The position numbers were made by a program, and so were the translations under genes. A model generated the notes under the pieces. It ran no database searches. It was given only the letters and a program-made list of their open reading frames with translations, and was not told the DNA's origin. Shown here one piece after another: positions 12,331 to 25,900 of a DNA stretch of 64,000 nucleotides. Source of the stretch: Erythrocercus mccallii (Eukaryota; Chordata; Aves; Passeriformes; Dicruridae); contig VZRG01000272.1 of the NCBI GenBank assembly GCA_013397435.1, positions 608,069 to 672,068 on the forward strand. The letters are read 5' to 3'. The first letter of the stretch is position 1. Each line of letters begins with the position of its first letter.

Positions 12331-15300
12331 AAAGACATGATGTTCCTGTTTCAGTATTCGTTTCCTATAAGTAAAAATTTTAACTATTTTTCTTTAATTG
12401 TGATTGGCTCTCACATTATAGTAAACATATTTTCAGCAATTAACTTCAAACAGATTCTGAGTGACGAGTCTGTAAGTCTGTGGCTTTTTACCCCCAATTT
12501 TAAGCATCTTGTGCTGCAAATTCTACTTTTGACCTAGCCTAGTTTTGAAGTACATGGAGCCGTCAAACCTAATTTGCAGAGTTTTGCACAGAATTGTTCA
12601 TTAAATGTTATCCAAATATGCCAACAAAAACGCAGGGTTTCATTTGATTGATTTATCCCATTGCAAAATGTGCACCTGCTGTGAAATGAAGTCACAGAGA
12701 GAAAAAAAAGGAATAATTTAACTTTTTTATTTGTAAAGATAATCAGGGTTTTTCTGATTACATCTTAACTTCATAAATGTTAAATAACCTATCAGCATCT
12801 AGTTGTTGTAAATTATGAAAAAGAGTATTGCTGGGAATATTAACCAACTAAATCCTTGTTCTTTAGTGAACATGAAAATGTGTTATGGCAGGTTGTCATT
12901 GTGCTCATGGTAACTTTGACACCAAATAACAAAACTGCCATTTGCATTTAGGGTAAATTGGTTCACTTGTGCTTTTACAGTTCCTTTTATTCTGACATAA
13001 ATTTATGAACTCTAGAACTAACCAAGTCGTGTGGTTTCCCAGATGACTTTAACAAATATGCCCATTTCATTTCCTTCAGTCATCAGAGCACACACGGTAG
13101 TGGTTTCAGACTGGCTGCAGATGCTGAAGGCTGTTCTGAAAGAAGGGGTTTTTAATAAGTTTTGGTATTGTAAGAGTATATATTATAATTTTTCAGTTTA
13201 GGAGGTGATCCTTTGATCTTTATAGTCAATGAATTTTATCAAAGTGTAGGGGGATTCCATTGGCCCTTGGATTTTTTTGGGATGCATTGTGATTTTTATT
13301 TACAATTTCATTTTCACTTCCTGAGGGTATTTTTTTCTCCTGAGCATATTTATTATTGGTATCATGCCTAATATACTGCAACTTTTAGCAGAATTTAAAG
13401 ATTTTGTGTTTCAGGTGTGAGGTAGGGTTTTTTTAGTAATTTCTGATATGGACTGAACACTGTCCAATGTTGTTGGATTGGTCATTTATTTTGAAGTAGG
13501 TGTCCTTTGCCGCATACTGATGGCTGGATTCAGCTGTCCTTGTTTGTATTTATTCTTCATTGGGAAATCAAGCATTCTGAATTGTTTCAATTTCAAAGGT
13601 TTCTGTTGATTTTTGCCTAGAATTAATGCACTGATCAGATGCAAAAAATTATATCATTCTCATAAAGGAATGGGTTTTTCTGGCTGAAATACCTGGTCAG
13701 TTTTCAGGACTGGAGAAGAAAGGGACCTTAACTAGGAGATTAAAAAAAGATTTCTATTGATGTGCTCTCTACCATTTCAAACTCTTTCAGATATTCTGTT
13801 GTATCCTTTTCAGACCCTCCAATTATAGGGTGGAAATACTACTACTAATAGTAATAATAATTACTTTATATTTTTAATTACTGGCAAAATTTTACACTGC
13901 AAACTCAAGTGCACTCTTCTGGACCATTTCATCTTCCGTATATACGGAAAAAAATTTTCTTCAGTGCAAACCCAATCTATGTCAAGATCACCTCTCAGGG
14001 GTTTACTCTGTAACATCGTCCTTGATGTAAAAAGTTGCATTTGTGTTATTCCATTCTTGATGATTAGGTCTTGGTACTTTTCTTGTAACTTTTACACTGA
14101 AAAAGGAAAATTTTACAGAGGAATTTTTGCACTTTTTGTCTCCTTCTCCCTTCGCCTCTTCCAACAACTCCTAACATCTTTGTTCTTCCTGTAAGCTGAA
14201 CAGTTGAATAAGATTGAAGTCATGCCTCTACTTCGGGGCTGTTTTTCAGCTTTTTAGTGTAATGGCATTTTCTTTGTCTAGCATCTAGTCAGGCAGCAGA
14301 ATGTTATTTCTCTGGGATTTTTATATTCTCTTTTTCTTATGAGAATTGTAAAAACATGGTGTTTCAAAGATTTTTCTGATCTTTCAAAGTGCATCAGTTG
14401 TTCATAGTACCACACTAAACTTGAAATCTCTGATTTCTTGCAAACTTTTGTTTTTTAGTTATATATATTCACATACATACCTAGCTAAAAAAACCCATCT
14501 AACAGATGCACAACAGTGGAAAAAAATGCTCTTTGTAGCTTCAGGGTAGTAGTATCAACGTATCAGAAAAGGACCAAAATTGTAATTAGGAAAAAAAGCT
14601 GAGTTGTTTTCCAGAGTCACAAATGGAATGATTCTCAAGGTCTGGACAAGTCTCAGAATGCCTCACAGGCATCTGGTCCTTGTTGCAGTCACAAAGACAT
14701 GTCTGTGACATCTAAAGTAGGGGTTGTGTTGAAAGAGAAATGTGCTTTTACTAATCAGATATATCTTGACTCATCTCAGAAAGGAACCTTGTCTAGTCTG
14801 TACTTTGTCCTTTCTTAAGGCTGTTCCTTATGTGACTACAGAATGAAGGAAATACACTTAATACAAACTCTTCTTTGGTCATTCTCTTGGTTTTAGGAAA
14901 TTCCTGCTGACTGTACAGACCAGTCTATAGTGGACAAAAATTAAAAAGCCTACAGCCTGTTTCCTAATAAAAAATACTGCCCAAGGAAACCAAAACCACC
15001 AACCAAACCCCTTAGAAACACCATGTGGAAGAAGAAAAGAGAATATCCAGGAACATCTGCCTATTGTTCTAAAGGGATAGTATACAAGCTTAGCTTGTTC
15101 TTCTAAAGGAACTGAGTTTTTCAGCTTGTCAAGAACTAGAAAATTGAGGGCTGACTGCATGGCAATAGGAATAGATGTAGAAAATGTTTGAATTCAAATA
15201 CTAAAAAATGAGAGGGTTTTTTTTAAACAAACTGAGCAGTTTATTTTTGCATCATTTAAAATTATATGTTTCTTGGCTCAAGCTATTGTATTGTACTCCT

Positions 15301-15742
15301 GAAGCAGGCTAAGAACCTACACTCAGCTACTGCTGTTGGGCTAAAAAGGCATAATTTGCTGAATGGTTGCAATTCACTTGTTTGATCATATGACTATTCA
15401 AACAGCAGTGCTTAGTAGCTGATACTCCTCCAAAATACATAAAAGCTGCCTAGTTCCAAGTCATAAGGTCAGTCTTCCCAGAAGTGGCAATTGCAAAACA
15501 GGCATCGGCTGAATTGAATTTTGATTTCTACCTAAGAACCGTAGTGTCTGTCTTCCACTCGTAATCTGCAGATCTGTTTCAGTTTATATTTAAATTATTG
15601 TAGTTTTCAAAAGAGGCAGTAGGGAAAACCTGCAGAGGGGGGCTTACATTTAAAATTGCATGTGATGAATGGCTCTTTGAAGTTGTCCTGCACTGTTGTT
15701 AGTGTTTCAGATAATCACTGGTTCCTCTCTGTTTCACAACAG

Positions 15743-15901
15743 GGATATTCATTGTCAATGTGCCTTTGGAATACAACATCCTTCTAAATGCGAGCAGTCC
15801 CACTCTGCTGGTGAAGCCAGTAGGACGTGCACATTTTGCCTTTGTTGATGGCCTGGATCCCTACACGCTGTATGAGATTAGAATACAAGCATGCCAGAGT
15901 G
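15743..15901 (+). CDS. USH2A: USH2A exon 59 equivalent: middle and end of FN3 module 3
   Basis: This 159-nt exon enters and leaves in phase 1. It encodes IFIVNVPLEYNILLNASS and, after a variable loop, LDPYTLYEIRIQACQSG, the strand E-F signature of module 3. The PNG turn of most modules is absent here, as it is in human usherin at this site. One sequon (NAS) is present. The acceptor is acaacag and the donor is gtg/gtaagg. The length equals human exon 59 (c.11390-11548, recalled). Confidence 0.92.
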
Positions 15902-16543
15902 GTAAGGCAATTTAAAACACTCATCTATGTGACTGGAAGGAATTTTCCAGGTAGATTCAACTCTGCAAATCAGACAAAATTCTTTTACATTTGAGTCAAA
16001 TGTTTACGTAGTAAAAAGAAAGCCTAGCACTGAATGAAGGATTAAATATTTCTCCATGTATCATGCATGTATTTCTCCATATATTATAAATATATCAAAT
16101 GGAGATTTAAAATATGTATTTTAGGTCATATGTGCTGCTTTATTAAAAGCTCTTCACAAGCAGCTTAAAGATCTTTGAAAATTGATGTACAGAACTGAAT
16201 CAGTACTGTAACTACTCACCGACAAGAAGTGGTGATCATAAAGACAGGAGAGAAGAGCCCAAAAATCAGAAATTCCTTGACTTCGATGGAAATTTTCTAA
16301 AACCTATTGAAATAAATATTTCTAAAATTACAAATTTGAACCAATTTGCTCCTCACTCTCACTGCTGAAAATCAGGGGTAATTCATTGGTAGAGTTGTGG
16401 TAATTTAAGTGAGTATTTAACAATGAAATTAGGTGAAATGAGACACCATTTCCACCAGCAGCTTCTTGACATTCATTTGCTTTTAATGTATCTTTTTGTT
16501 GAGGAAAAAGCTCTTATCCCTACACAAACTTCTGTTTTTGTAG
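15902..16543 (+). other. USH2A: USH2A intron 59
   Basis: This 642-bp phase-1 intron runs from gtaagg to tttttgtag. The coding frame happens to stay open for about 120 nt upstream of the next exon, but the acceptor at 16542-16543 and the human exon length place the start at 16544. Nothing else was recognised. Confidence 0.85.
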
Positions 16544-16706
16544 GTGGGTGTGGAGTGGGTGGTCAAACATATTCAAGAACTGCTGAAGCACCTCCCAGAG
16601 AACTGAGCCCACCTGTTGTTAAAGCAATTGGACCTGCACTCATAGAAGTGAAATGGGCGCCACCCAGGAAACCAAATGGCATAATTACTAACTACTTTAT
16701 CTACAG
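16544..16706 (+). CDS. USH2A: USH2A exon 60 equivalent: end of FN3 module 3 and start of module 4
   Basis: The exon is 163 nt, entering in phase 1 and leaving in phase 2. It begins with GGCGVGGQTYSRTAEAPP, which supplies the second cysteine of module 3 and the inter-module linker. It then enters module 4 with VVKAIGPALIEVKWAPPRK followed by PNGIITNYFIY. The final Arg codon is split (AG/G). The acceptor is tttttgtag and the donor is cag/gtaaat. The length equals human exon 60. Confidence 0.93.
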
Positions 16707-19700
16707 GTAAATTTCCCTTATCTCAGATTCTTAGTCCTACTTAATGCCTCTTTTCTTTATTCCTTGATTTTTTGGGGGAGGTGAAATGGTGTAGAAGTAC
16801 ATTAAAAAAATACATATTACCTTTCAAATGCTAAGGTAAGAGGCTGATCTATGGATGGCCAGGTTGGGAATATGAACTCTAAGAGGAATCATCTTCCTGA
16901 AATACAAATTACAAAAAGCACGTGAAAGTACATTTTAAAAATTCAAGGGAACAAAAAATCTTTGAAAAGGTTTGTAGAATAGATACTTGTACTATGCTTA
17001 CCCAGACCACTAGGTACCAACTTCAATCTTCTCTGATAGACAGTTGAGAATTTTGTAATGGAAACAGGAGTAATTCAGCAATTCTGAGACTTCTAAAAGC
17101 AGAAAAATTTAGCTAGGTTCCTAAGCCAGATCAATTTTCCAAGATAATTTATGTTCCTAAGTAAGTAATCTGGACAGTGATTACAGTGCGTCTGTTTATT
17201 TACCCTGGTTTTTGTATTCATCTGCCTTGTGTAGGTTGTTGACTGATGCATTCACACTTCCTATGAAGAGTTTCCTAAGCCCTGTGTCAGGATTTTTCTG
17301 TACAGATAGCTGTGTTTAGGGCAGTATTAAACTAGCAGAGCACCAATCTCTGCTGTGCCTGTTGACCCTTTGTTAAAAGCTCGCTGGAGCGACCTTCTTG
17401 AATGGCCTCAGAAGTCAGAGAATATAAAACTCAAGCCATATATTTGAGAGGGATTCAAACTCTGAAGTTCCTAGGTTTTCCAACTGTTATGCGTGGCAAA
17501 CACATGCAGGGCTGGTCCTAGCCTCCCACAAAGAATTTGGGACTTTTTATTGTATTAAAGGTGTGGCTGAGAAGATGAGAAATCCAATTACCTTATGGAA
17601 TCCTCAGTGATAACTAATATAAATTCACCTTTGCCTTAAAGATGTTAATGGTCTCTAAAAATTCCTATTGTCTTGAAATACCTTTCTGTTTGCCTTTTTT
17701 TAATTGTCTGGTCAAAAAAACCAAGTGCCTCCCCTGCATAAAGAGGAATAAAGTGTATATTATAGCCCAAGACATGTCTTCACTCTGTTGGTTTTGTAAA
17801 TAAAGCTGATGATTACCCCTGCTATTCCATGGCAACCATAGAAAGGGAAAACAGGAAATATAATGCAGAAAGTCTGCTTCAGTGAAAAATACTGTAAATT
17901 GAATTTGACAGCATTTGATGGCATTTGATTATTCTAGTCACAGCCAAACAATGATATAAAGAGTAATATGAAACAGAATGTGTTACTGCCTAGCAGACTC
18001 AAAAGCAATAAACCTTCCTCCAATGTGACACAATCACTTCACAATCATAATTGTAGCCTGTTTGATACCTCTGAGTACAGCAGAAGGGCACTGACTGACA
18101 TAGATACATTTTGTTTTTTATTTAAAGTGAAATGAAAATGGCGCACTGGGGCTCCAGATACAATCGGTATATTCACCTACATAGGCATGAATCACTTGGC
18201 AGTTATTTCAGCTGAAGTTTAAATGTGCTTAGACAACAACAATATCAAATCTTTCTCAGATAGCTGCAAAAAATCAGAAATGGGATGTAAGCACATAGTT
18301 CTTTTTCATTTTGTAGCCACACATGGCCTTACATTGTTATAGTAGCAAGATTGCAGTATTTCTATGGGAGGTTATGGAATGTAATCTCTTCTTCAGTGTA
18401 TGTGCCTCTTCCTTACTGCATCACCACCAAAATAAATTCATTTAACTCAAAACCTGGAATGCTTGGGGACCTAGTGTGTGTGCAGATCTCTGCATTGAAG
18501 TGGCAGGAGTAATGCTTTCCTCTAGCATCATAAAACTACTCCCAAGTTTGCAGCCATTTTCCTAGAAACCAAAAAAGTAAAATGTTATTTTATGATAGAG
18601 GAGATGGTGATTTTTTTTTTTTTAAATAAAGTACCTTTAAACACAGATCTGAAGCTTTTAAAATTTTCTAGCAAGAACCACAACTTAGAAGAGCTTGTGA
18701 CTGAGAAAAGATCTGGTTCATGCAATAATCATCTAATCTAACTCCGTTCCCATTCATCGTGACATAACATCGCTCTGCCAACCACAGAAGTTACTACTCT
18801 GAAAAAAATACTATGAAAATAGATGATATTTGTTGCTGGATTCTAGTAAGTTATAGGTCATGAGCTAATGGAACTGCTCTCGATTGATTAACAGGATGTG
18901 CTGTGTAGGAGGCGCATGAGATTCCCTTACAGACATACTGCCTGTAAAATTAGAAGTATTTTGGTTGGTAACTTCCTTAAGGAAGTGTCTGAATTCTTCT
19001 GTCAAACTGCCTATGTCTTGCCCAATAAGATTATATTATTTAGTATATATTTGTAAGGTTGAACTGTTGCTCTGGTTAGCTGAGAAATCCTGAAAATAAT
19101 GAAAATATAGCAGAAAAATCAAGAGGCAATTTAAGACAGAAGACATGTCTCAATAGCTGTTGTGACTTGCAATGGGGAGGCTTCCAGACTGACTCTTTAT
19201 GATTAATTCATTGCTTAACTGTATACTCTTAGCCATGAGTTGTACCCAAGACAGCTTCTGAGGAACATATGTTACTGGATGGTTTAATGTAGGAATCCCT
19301 ATGGATGGTTATGTCATTGAATACAAGAATTCCTGAAGGCTTTTATTTATACCTGTAATTGATCTAATACCCAATCTAAACTAGGATATTACATGCAATA
19401 ACTTCAAATTCCTTCTGTTCTTTTTTTTTTTTTTGCACCAGAACTCATGTTTAAAAAAAAATACCCCAGATCATGAAAGCTACGTTAGTGTAGATTTGTT
19501 GAATACAAATGTGAGGCTTCTTTGTTTAATTAAATGTGAAACTGCTGTGAAAGAGGGGGAGCATTGCTAATGTTGCATTGTTACCCACATTTGACAGCAT
19601 GATTCCCTGATTTGTTTTACCCTAAGACTTCTCAGTGTTCCTAAAAATGACTCACTACCACTCTGGTAAGGAAAGCAACAGGCACTGCTAAAACATGTAA

Positions 19701-22561
19701 TTTAGGTGTATGGTGAAAGGTAAACTTGTGAGGAAAATTTGAGGTTTGACCCTCATGACCTCAGGAATTCGCTGTTGCCGCACACGCAGGGAAGCTGAGG
19801 GTGAGTGCTGCAGTCGGCATTGCTGCAGCACAGCTCTGGAGTTATCTGTCGCAAAGGAGATTCTATCCTCTTTCTTATGTCATCTGCCTCAGATTGGCAC
19901 TGGGGCAGGGAGAATTTGCCTTTATAAAAATAACTGTCTGAACATCTTCAAAATGAATGTAAGCAGCAAATCAGCCTATGCAGATTAAGAGACAGCTTCC
20001 AGCTCTTGGAAATGTTATTCTCCTTTGCAGCTCATTGTACACAAGAAATACTTCCAGTTAAATGAGCAGCTGAATCTTAAATCTTAAGACGATTGAAATG
20101 ATTACAGATTGTTCAACCACTTCTGTTCAAAGTTTATTCATACATGAAGATATTCTGGTTTTTAGCACTACAGATGGAACCATTTACCTAACCATAAGTT
20201 TCATTCATTAAATATTCAGCAGTAATAAGATCTAAATACTTAACCAGGCTACATTGTACAGCTTTGCCTGTGAATCAGCTTACAGTTACTAGCATATTTG
20301 ATCATTCAGTGTGAAAAAACTGTTTATCACAGAGTTTAGAATATTTATAAAACAAATTTATGTATTCATTTGAGTCCCATACTGTTTGGTCAGCAAGACG
20401 CATTAAATGTGACTTTCTTGCATTAAAATGTACTCTCTTTTCCCTTATTTACAGAGATTTTTTAGACATGTTTTTGGGCACACAGGGAAGAGACTATATT
20501 TTTAGGTGCAGGAGAAAGATATAGTAATGATTCACCTTTCAGAATTACATGTCTTGCATTACGTCAATGAACAGCATCCAAGGGAGAGTTCTGCAGGAGG
20601 CTTAACTTGCCATTATAATAGAGCACGGACAATTGTATAAAAAATTGTTGCTGGAATTTTGGAGACAATGGGAAATTTTGGACCCTGGTTTTACAGAGAG
20701 ACCGAGAATTTCTAGGGAATCTTTCTGGCTTCTTCTACCTGCCAGTCTTTGCCCAGGTCTACCTACCAACCAACCCTCAGTATCAGCATAGCCTATTTGT
20801 CTATTTCACGATGATACAGATGATACTGTACCTAAAAACTCTTCTTTAAAAAAATAAAATCACACTTTAACCCTTGTAAACTAAACAGTATCCATATAAT
20901 CTGCTTATCTGAGAATTTAGCAAAACTTATTTAGTTTCCTATGAGAAAATAATGTCTTCATTCCTGCCTTATATATGCATATACACAAAGGGTGAATAAA
21001 CAGCTGTGTACACACTTGCATTCATTATGTTCTTCATATTTGCATGTTAATACCTGGGAATGTATTATTACAAGCCGCTAAGATTATCAGTTTTAAAAAA
21101 TCATTGCTTTTTTTTTTTTAATTAATTCCTGGTTTGCCCTAACAAGATAAAATCCAACAGCATTTTTTGAAACAGATTTTTCTCTTGCCAAAGAAATGTT
21201 CTTCAGCTTCTGTGTGTGTGTGTAGTGATGATGACACCCAGTAGCCAGACAAACCAATTTTACTTCTGCAAATTTGCCCTACTTGCAATTAAAGTGGCAG
21301 ATAATGTAATTTGGATTTTTGTTGTTGGCATGGAGGGTGAAAGTGCTTTTATGTTCTGCAGAAGCCAAGGTTCCTGTGAAGACTAGGGGAAGTACTTAAA
21401 TTCATGTGCAGTACAGCCCAACCATCGCTGAGATTTATCACAGTGTTTAAATGTAACCAACTTAATTTCACACAAACATTTTTATGCCAAGTGAAAGAAT
21501 TGATTTGATAACTCTGTTTTGAAGATGAGTGCTCAGCTTATTAAAACTGTTCTAAATTATATAGAAGAAGGGGCTGTATTACAAATGGGCTGAGGCTCAT
21601 CTATAATCTCTGGTACTCAGAATATCACCAGGTCCAAGGCAAGCATATCTGCAGTAGTAATGCTATACATATGTATGTATAGATAAGTGTGTGTCTGTGT
21701 ATACATAGGTATATATATACATATGTACAAAAAGAAAAACCCATTGTGCCAAAAAAAGTAAAGTGAATTTTCTTTATATATTTTAGGTTTGCATTTTTAA
21801 ACAAGAAGAGTGTTGGAAAAAATACGTAGCTTATTGCAGAAAACACTATGTGTGATATTTTAATGAGGTTTGGTGGTAGAGCTGCAAGTTCAGCTAAGTT
21901 TATGCACAAGGGACTACTTATTCAATTTGCAAGAAAAAATGGGATATTTAGTGTGAGCAAACCAGATTTTGAAAGTGCACAGCTTTAGTTTTGAGGGCAT
22001 AATAGAATATTTATCCCTTATTCACCAGGTAACATTTTTCTCCAGTAAATTGGTCACAAGTTTTCCATAAATCAGGGATTCTGAGGTGAGTACCTCTGTA
22101 AATAGATTGATTTTCAGAAATGCTGAAAACTTGCACCTATATTTCAATTCAAATCATTGCTTGGCAACTACAGGTAGATTTAGAATTTCATGTTCTAGGG
22201 TCTGAAAGTCTCATTTACAGTGTGTTCTATCCTAGAAGGTCAACATGCTGTTGTGTTGCTACTCTGCTGCCCTGGACCGTGACAGCACACTTTTATGCCA
22301 TGCTTTATACTATTCTTCTAGATAAAGGAGATTGATTGCCTCAAAAATCTCTTCTTCACTACTCAGCACCTAACACAAGTTCAGGGAAATGCTTTTAAGA
22401 TGCAAGGATACGTAGTCAGCTCCTTGTGTGTACGTAATGTACAGAAATAATTTCTGTATTTTTCTGAGATACAAGTTGAACTTGGAACTTTAGGAGCAAC
22501 TATTATGGGACCGCTAAAGCTATTTTCTAGTTTAAACACACTGCTTTTGATGTAATTCCAG
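16707..22561 (+). other. USH2A: USH2A intron 60
   Basis: This 5.9-kb phase-2 intron runs from gtaaat to attccag. The contents are AT-rich, with a T-run at 18612-18624 and a TG/TA-rich simple stretch at about 21661-21726. No transposable element family or exon-like sequence was recognised. Confidence 0.8.
21661..21726. repeat. Imperfect TG/TATG-rich simple sequence
   Basis: The segment alternates TATG, TGTG and TATA units (ATGTATGTATAG, GTGTGTGTCTGTG, GGTATATATATACATATG). It is an interrupted purine-pyrimidine alternating microsatellite inside intron 60. Confidence 0.7.
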
Positions 22562-22916
22562 GCGTCCTGTGGGCAATCAAGAAGAGCTGCTTTTGTTCAT
22601 CTGGACTGAAGGACCTTTGGAATTCATTGATGCATCCGATGCTCTCCAGCCTTTCACTCTCTATGAGTATCGTGTCAGATCTCAGAATTCCATGGGCTCT
22701 GTGGACAGCCTGTGGGCTTCAACCCAGACTCTGGAGGCTTCCCCGTGGGGCATGGGAGCCCCTTGGGCACAAGCCACAAGCGCGTACTCGGTGCGGTTGA
22801 ATTGGACCCAACCGGTCTCCCCCAATGGTGTCATCTCTCTGTACCGAGTGGTCTATCAGGAAAAACACAGCGACCCGACACTTAGCACCCCAGCTGTCAC
22901 AGCACTCACCGTAATG
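22562..22916 (+). CDS. USH2A: USH2A exon 61 equivalent: rest of FN3 module 4 and most of module 5
   Basis: The exon is 355 nt, entering in phase 2 and leaving in phase 0, exactly the human exon 61 length (c.11712-12066, recalled). It finishes module 4 with LQPFTLYEYRVRSQNSMGSV and the linker QTLEASP. It then encodes module 5 through PWAQATSAYSVRLNWTQP, then VSPNGVISLYRVVYQE. Module 4 reads RSQNS where the usherin consensus, and recalled human RACNS, has a cysteine. The donor is atg/gtaaga. The intron that follows is the longest in the window. Confidence 0.93.
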
Positions 22917-25900
22917 GTAAGAACTGGACCACAAAAAGAGTTTTAAGAATTTTTACTCTGCTTTGGTCTCTGTTGTATATGAAAATCTCCCTTAATACTA
23001 GTTAGAAAAGCAGAGGTTCCAATTACCTGTCATTTTGTTGGTTTAAATTTTGTGTTTGGCCCAATGCAGACTGAAACATTTAATATTGGATTTCTGGTAC
23101 AGGCAAGTAGGTTACTCAAAAGCATGGATGTGTCATGTCTGGAGGAATTAAGCACATGCATTTGTCAGCCTTGCTCTGAAAATACTGTCCTGAACTTTTT
23201 GTCTGATTGACAAAATAATTTCACAGGACCTGCAAAAAGAGCAGCAATATCACTCCTCCTTGTATAGAATTCTGTTTTTTATTTCAGTTGGAATCATAAA
23301 GTGAATGAATTAATTAGTAATTACATAGTTCATATATGCAACCCATTTGCATGTTCAACTCATAATTCATCAGTAATAAAAGCACTTCCACTTTTATTTC
23401 CAATTCACGTACTTATATTAGAATGTTACTTTGCACTGCTGATCTGTCTTTTCCCTTTCTTTTCCTTTTTCTGTTCAGTGTGTGAAGGGATAGATTTGGG
23501 AAAGGGAATTGTTTTGTGATCTGATTAACAACATTGTGTAAACCAGTGACAGAAATTGTAGTGTTTTGTGCATTTACCACTACTTTTCCCCACTATATAT
23601 TGCATTTTAGTCTTTCTATAGCAAGACAGCTTATAGATAGTTGGACTAAACTGTTGTATATTAGGACAGCTGGTGTACTTCGTTATCTTCTGAAAATCAA
23701 TTTTAAAAGAAGGAGGTTGTAATAAAGTTTGCTTTCCTCAGCAGTGCCCCCTCAAGTTAATAAATTTAAAATTTTCCCTAAATTATCTTCATGGTCCATG
23801 TTAGTATTGAATAACACCAGAAATCCCCCAGATTCTTTATTATCCCAATTTTGAAGGATGCTGTTGACAATTCAAGTTGGATCCTAAAAAGCTTTCCCTG
23901 GAATACCTGGTAGTAACCTTGAGTAACTTCCTCAGATAAATCTCTACATGACATGGTGGAAGAAGTTTCCAGCTTGGTAATCTTACATACCCTTGATCAT
24001 AGGGTTTCAGAGTAGTTTTGTGTCTAGCCTCCTAAATGGATTAAGTTTGTAATATATTCTTTTCTGAAAAGGCGAACACATCCTGAACTGAGTTATAGAA
24101 ATAATATATACTTTTGCCTTCCGAAGCAGTTGCATTCACATTGCACAGCATGCCAGGCTGAAAAAAGTAGATTGGCACTATAAAGTTCAGTGGCATTTTG
24201 GTACTTATCTCCCTTAACTTCTTTTAAGGAAAATTACCACCATCATAATTGTGATGATGCACCTAAGATTTTAAAACCACTGAAAAGCCAGGGCTTCTCC
24301 TACTACTCTGCTTCAGCAGCATGCAATGTGTTGCTGAGCATCTGAATTGACCTGGCTGGTCGTGCATTGCAATGTCTTCTGAGCATGCCAACAACAACAG
24401 AAAACGTCCAAGATGGTTGTACTGTGGGCAATAAAACCCACCAAAATGGTATTTTAAATAATATTGCTACAGTGTGTTTCTTTAACACCATCAGTTAAAA
24501 GCCTTTTAGATTAACAAGCTATTATTTACTGAATTGGTATTTTCCTGGCTCCAAAATCCTTTGTTTTCCCCAAACACTATCCTGAATCAAAATGACACTC
24601 TGGCAGCATACGTATAGCTGTTCTACTGGCATTGCAGCAAAGCTGGCTTGCATGGTTTTTCTACTGTCCTTTGTCTTGAATATGGGTCAGTTATGGTACT
24701 TGCTACCCAATTTTATTCTAAATATTATACTACCCTTTGGGGGCAAATCTTTTTGCACATCTCCTCCATCAGTTGCATTCACTTAAAGCTTTTGCAGCTG
24801 CATTAACTGAGTAGAATTGTTGCTGATTTATACTAAGGACCTAAGATCTGAATCCTATCTCTTCTGAATATAGCAGAACAGCTAAAGCTTTGAATCAAAG
24901 ATATTGACATAAAGTGCATGGAGTCCTGTTATCAAAGATAGCTGCAGGAGTTTAGATCAATTATCCCAGCAGGCAAAAACCTGGACACCAACTTTCAAAG
25001 TTATAAATGCTTAAAAATAGAATTTTATCATGAAATTGCTGATACACCCTTAACTTCAGCTTTGTGAATGAGATACTTTAATTAAAAGGTAACTTTATTG
25101 AAGGAACTAGAATTCCAATGATTAAACTTCGGCCCCTTTAAAATATAGCCTTCATGGGTACTAGGCTAAATCATTTAATCTCCTAAAACATCTCTATTGG
25201 AGCTCCCTCGTGGGATATGCCATTAGTCATTCTCTCTCACAAGCTTCCATGTTACAAGTAAGACTTAAAGTATTAAGAAAGCAATGAGCTTGGTCCTTTA
25301 TTTAATCTGTTAGACTCCATTCTTATCTGATTAGATTATTCCAGACCAAAAAAAAAAAAAAAAAAGCAGTGCTAGAATCACAGTGGCTGACCCCACCCTT
25401 GTGCTTGTTGGTTGCACCCAGGTTACCTGACCTGGGACATAAAGCTTGACCCAAACTTAGAGGAGAAATACAATCCTTGTGACACTGCAGGATACAAATT
25501 AAGCTTTCGCTAATGTCCCTGCAGACAGTTCTTATACGACAGCTTAATTTCCGTCCATTTCATAGTCAAATGAGAAGATCTTCTGGGTTTTCAAACAATT
25601 TAACAGACTTATCCACTATACCTACCCCAAATCCAGCTATTTGCTCACCATGAATATGTATTTGAGTTAATATGTCAAGGTATGGCTCTCTGGTACCTTA
25701 AGGATAAAATGACCCCTTGAAATTTTACACTGCCTGTGGAGATAAAAATGAGAACTCAGTTCTCAGAGCAAAAGCTGCTACCCCTGAAATGAGGGTGTCC
25801 TGCACCTTTAGAAGCAAGTGACATACACATGAGCCATTTTGATGCTTCACAGTTAAAGAGCAGTGTCACCCATTTCCTTAGCTTGTTTGGCCAGGAGCAT

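Larger units (their letters stand above)
8572..15742 (+). other. USH2A: USH2A intron 58
   Basis: This 7.2-kb phase-1 intron runs from gtaaaa to acaacag. It carries a small LTR fragment near 10360, a 9-bp tandem repeat at 10485-10521 and an LTR at 11873-12330, listed separately. The remainder is AT-rich sequence without recognised content. Confidence 0.8.

Noticed and set aside
16423..16543. Upstream extension of the exon 60 reading frame from an ATG at 16423
   Set aside because: This is intronic sequence before a good acceptor (tttttgtag), and the human exon length matches the start at 16544.
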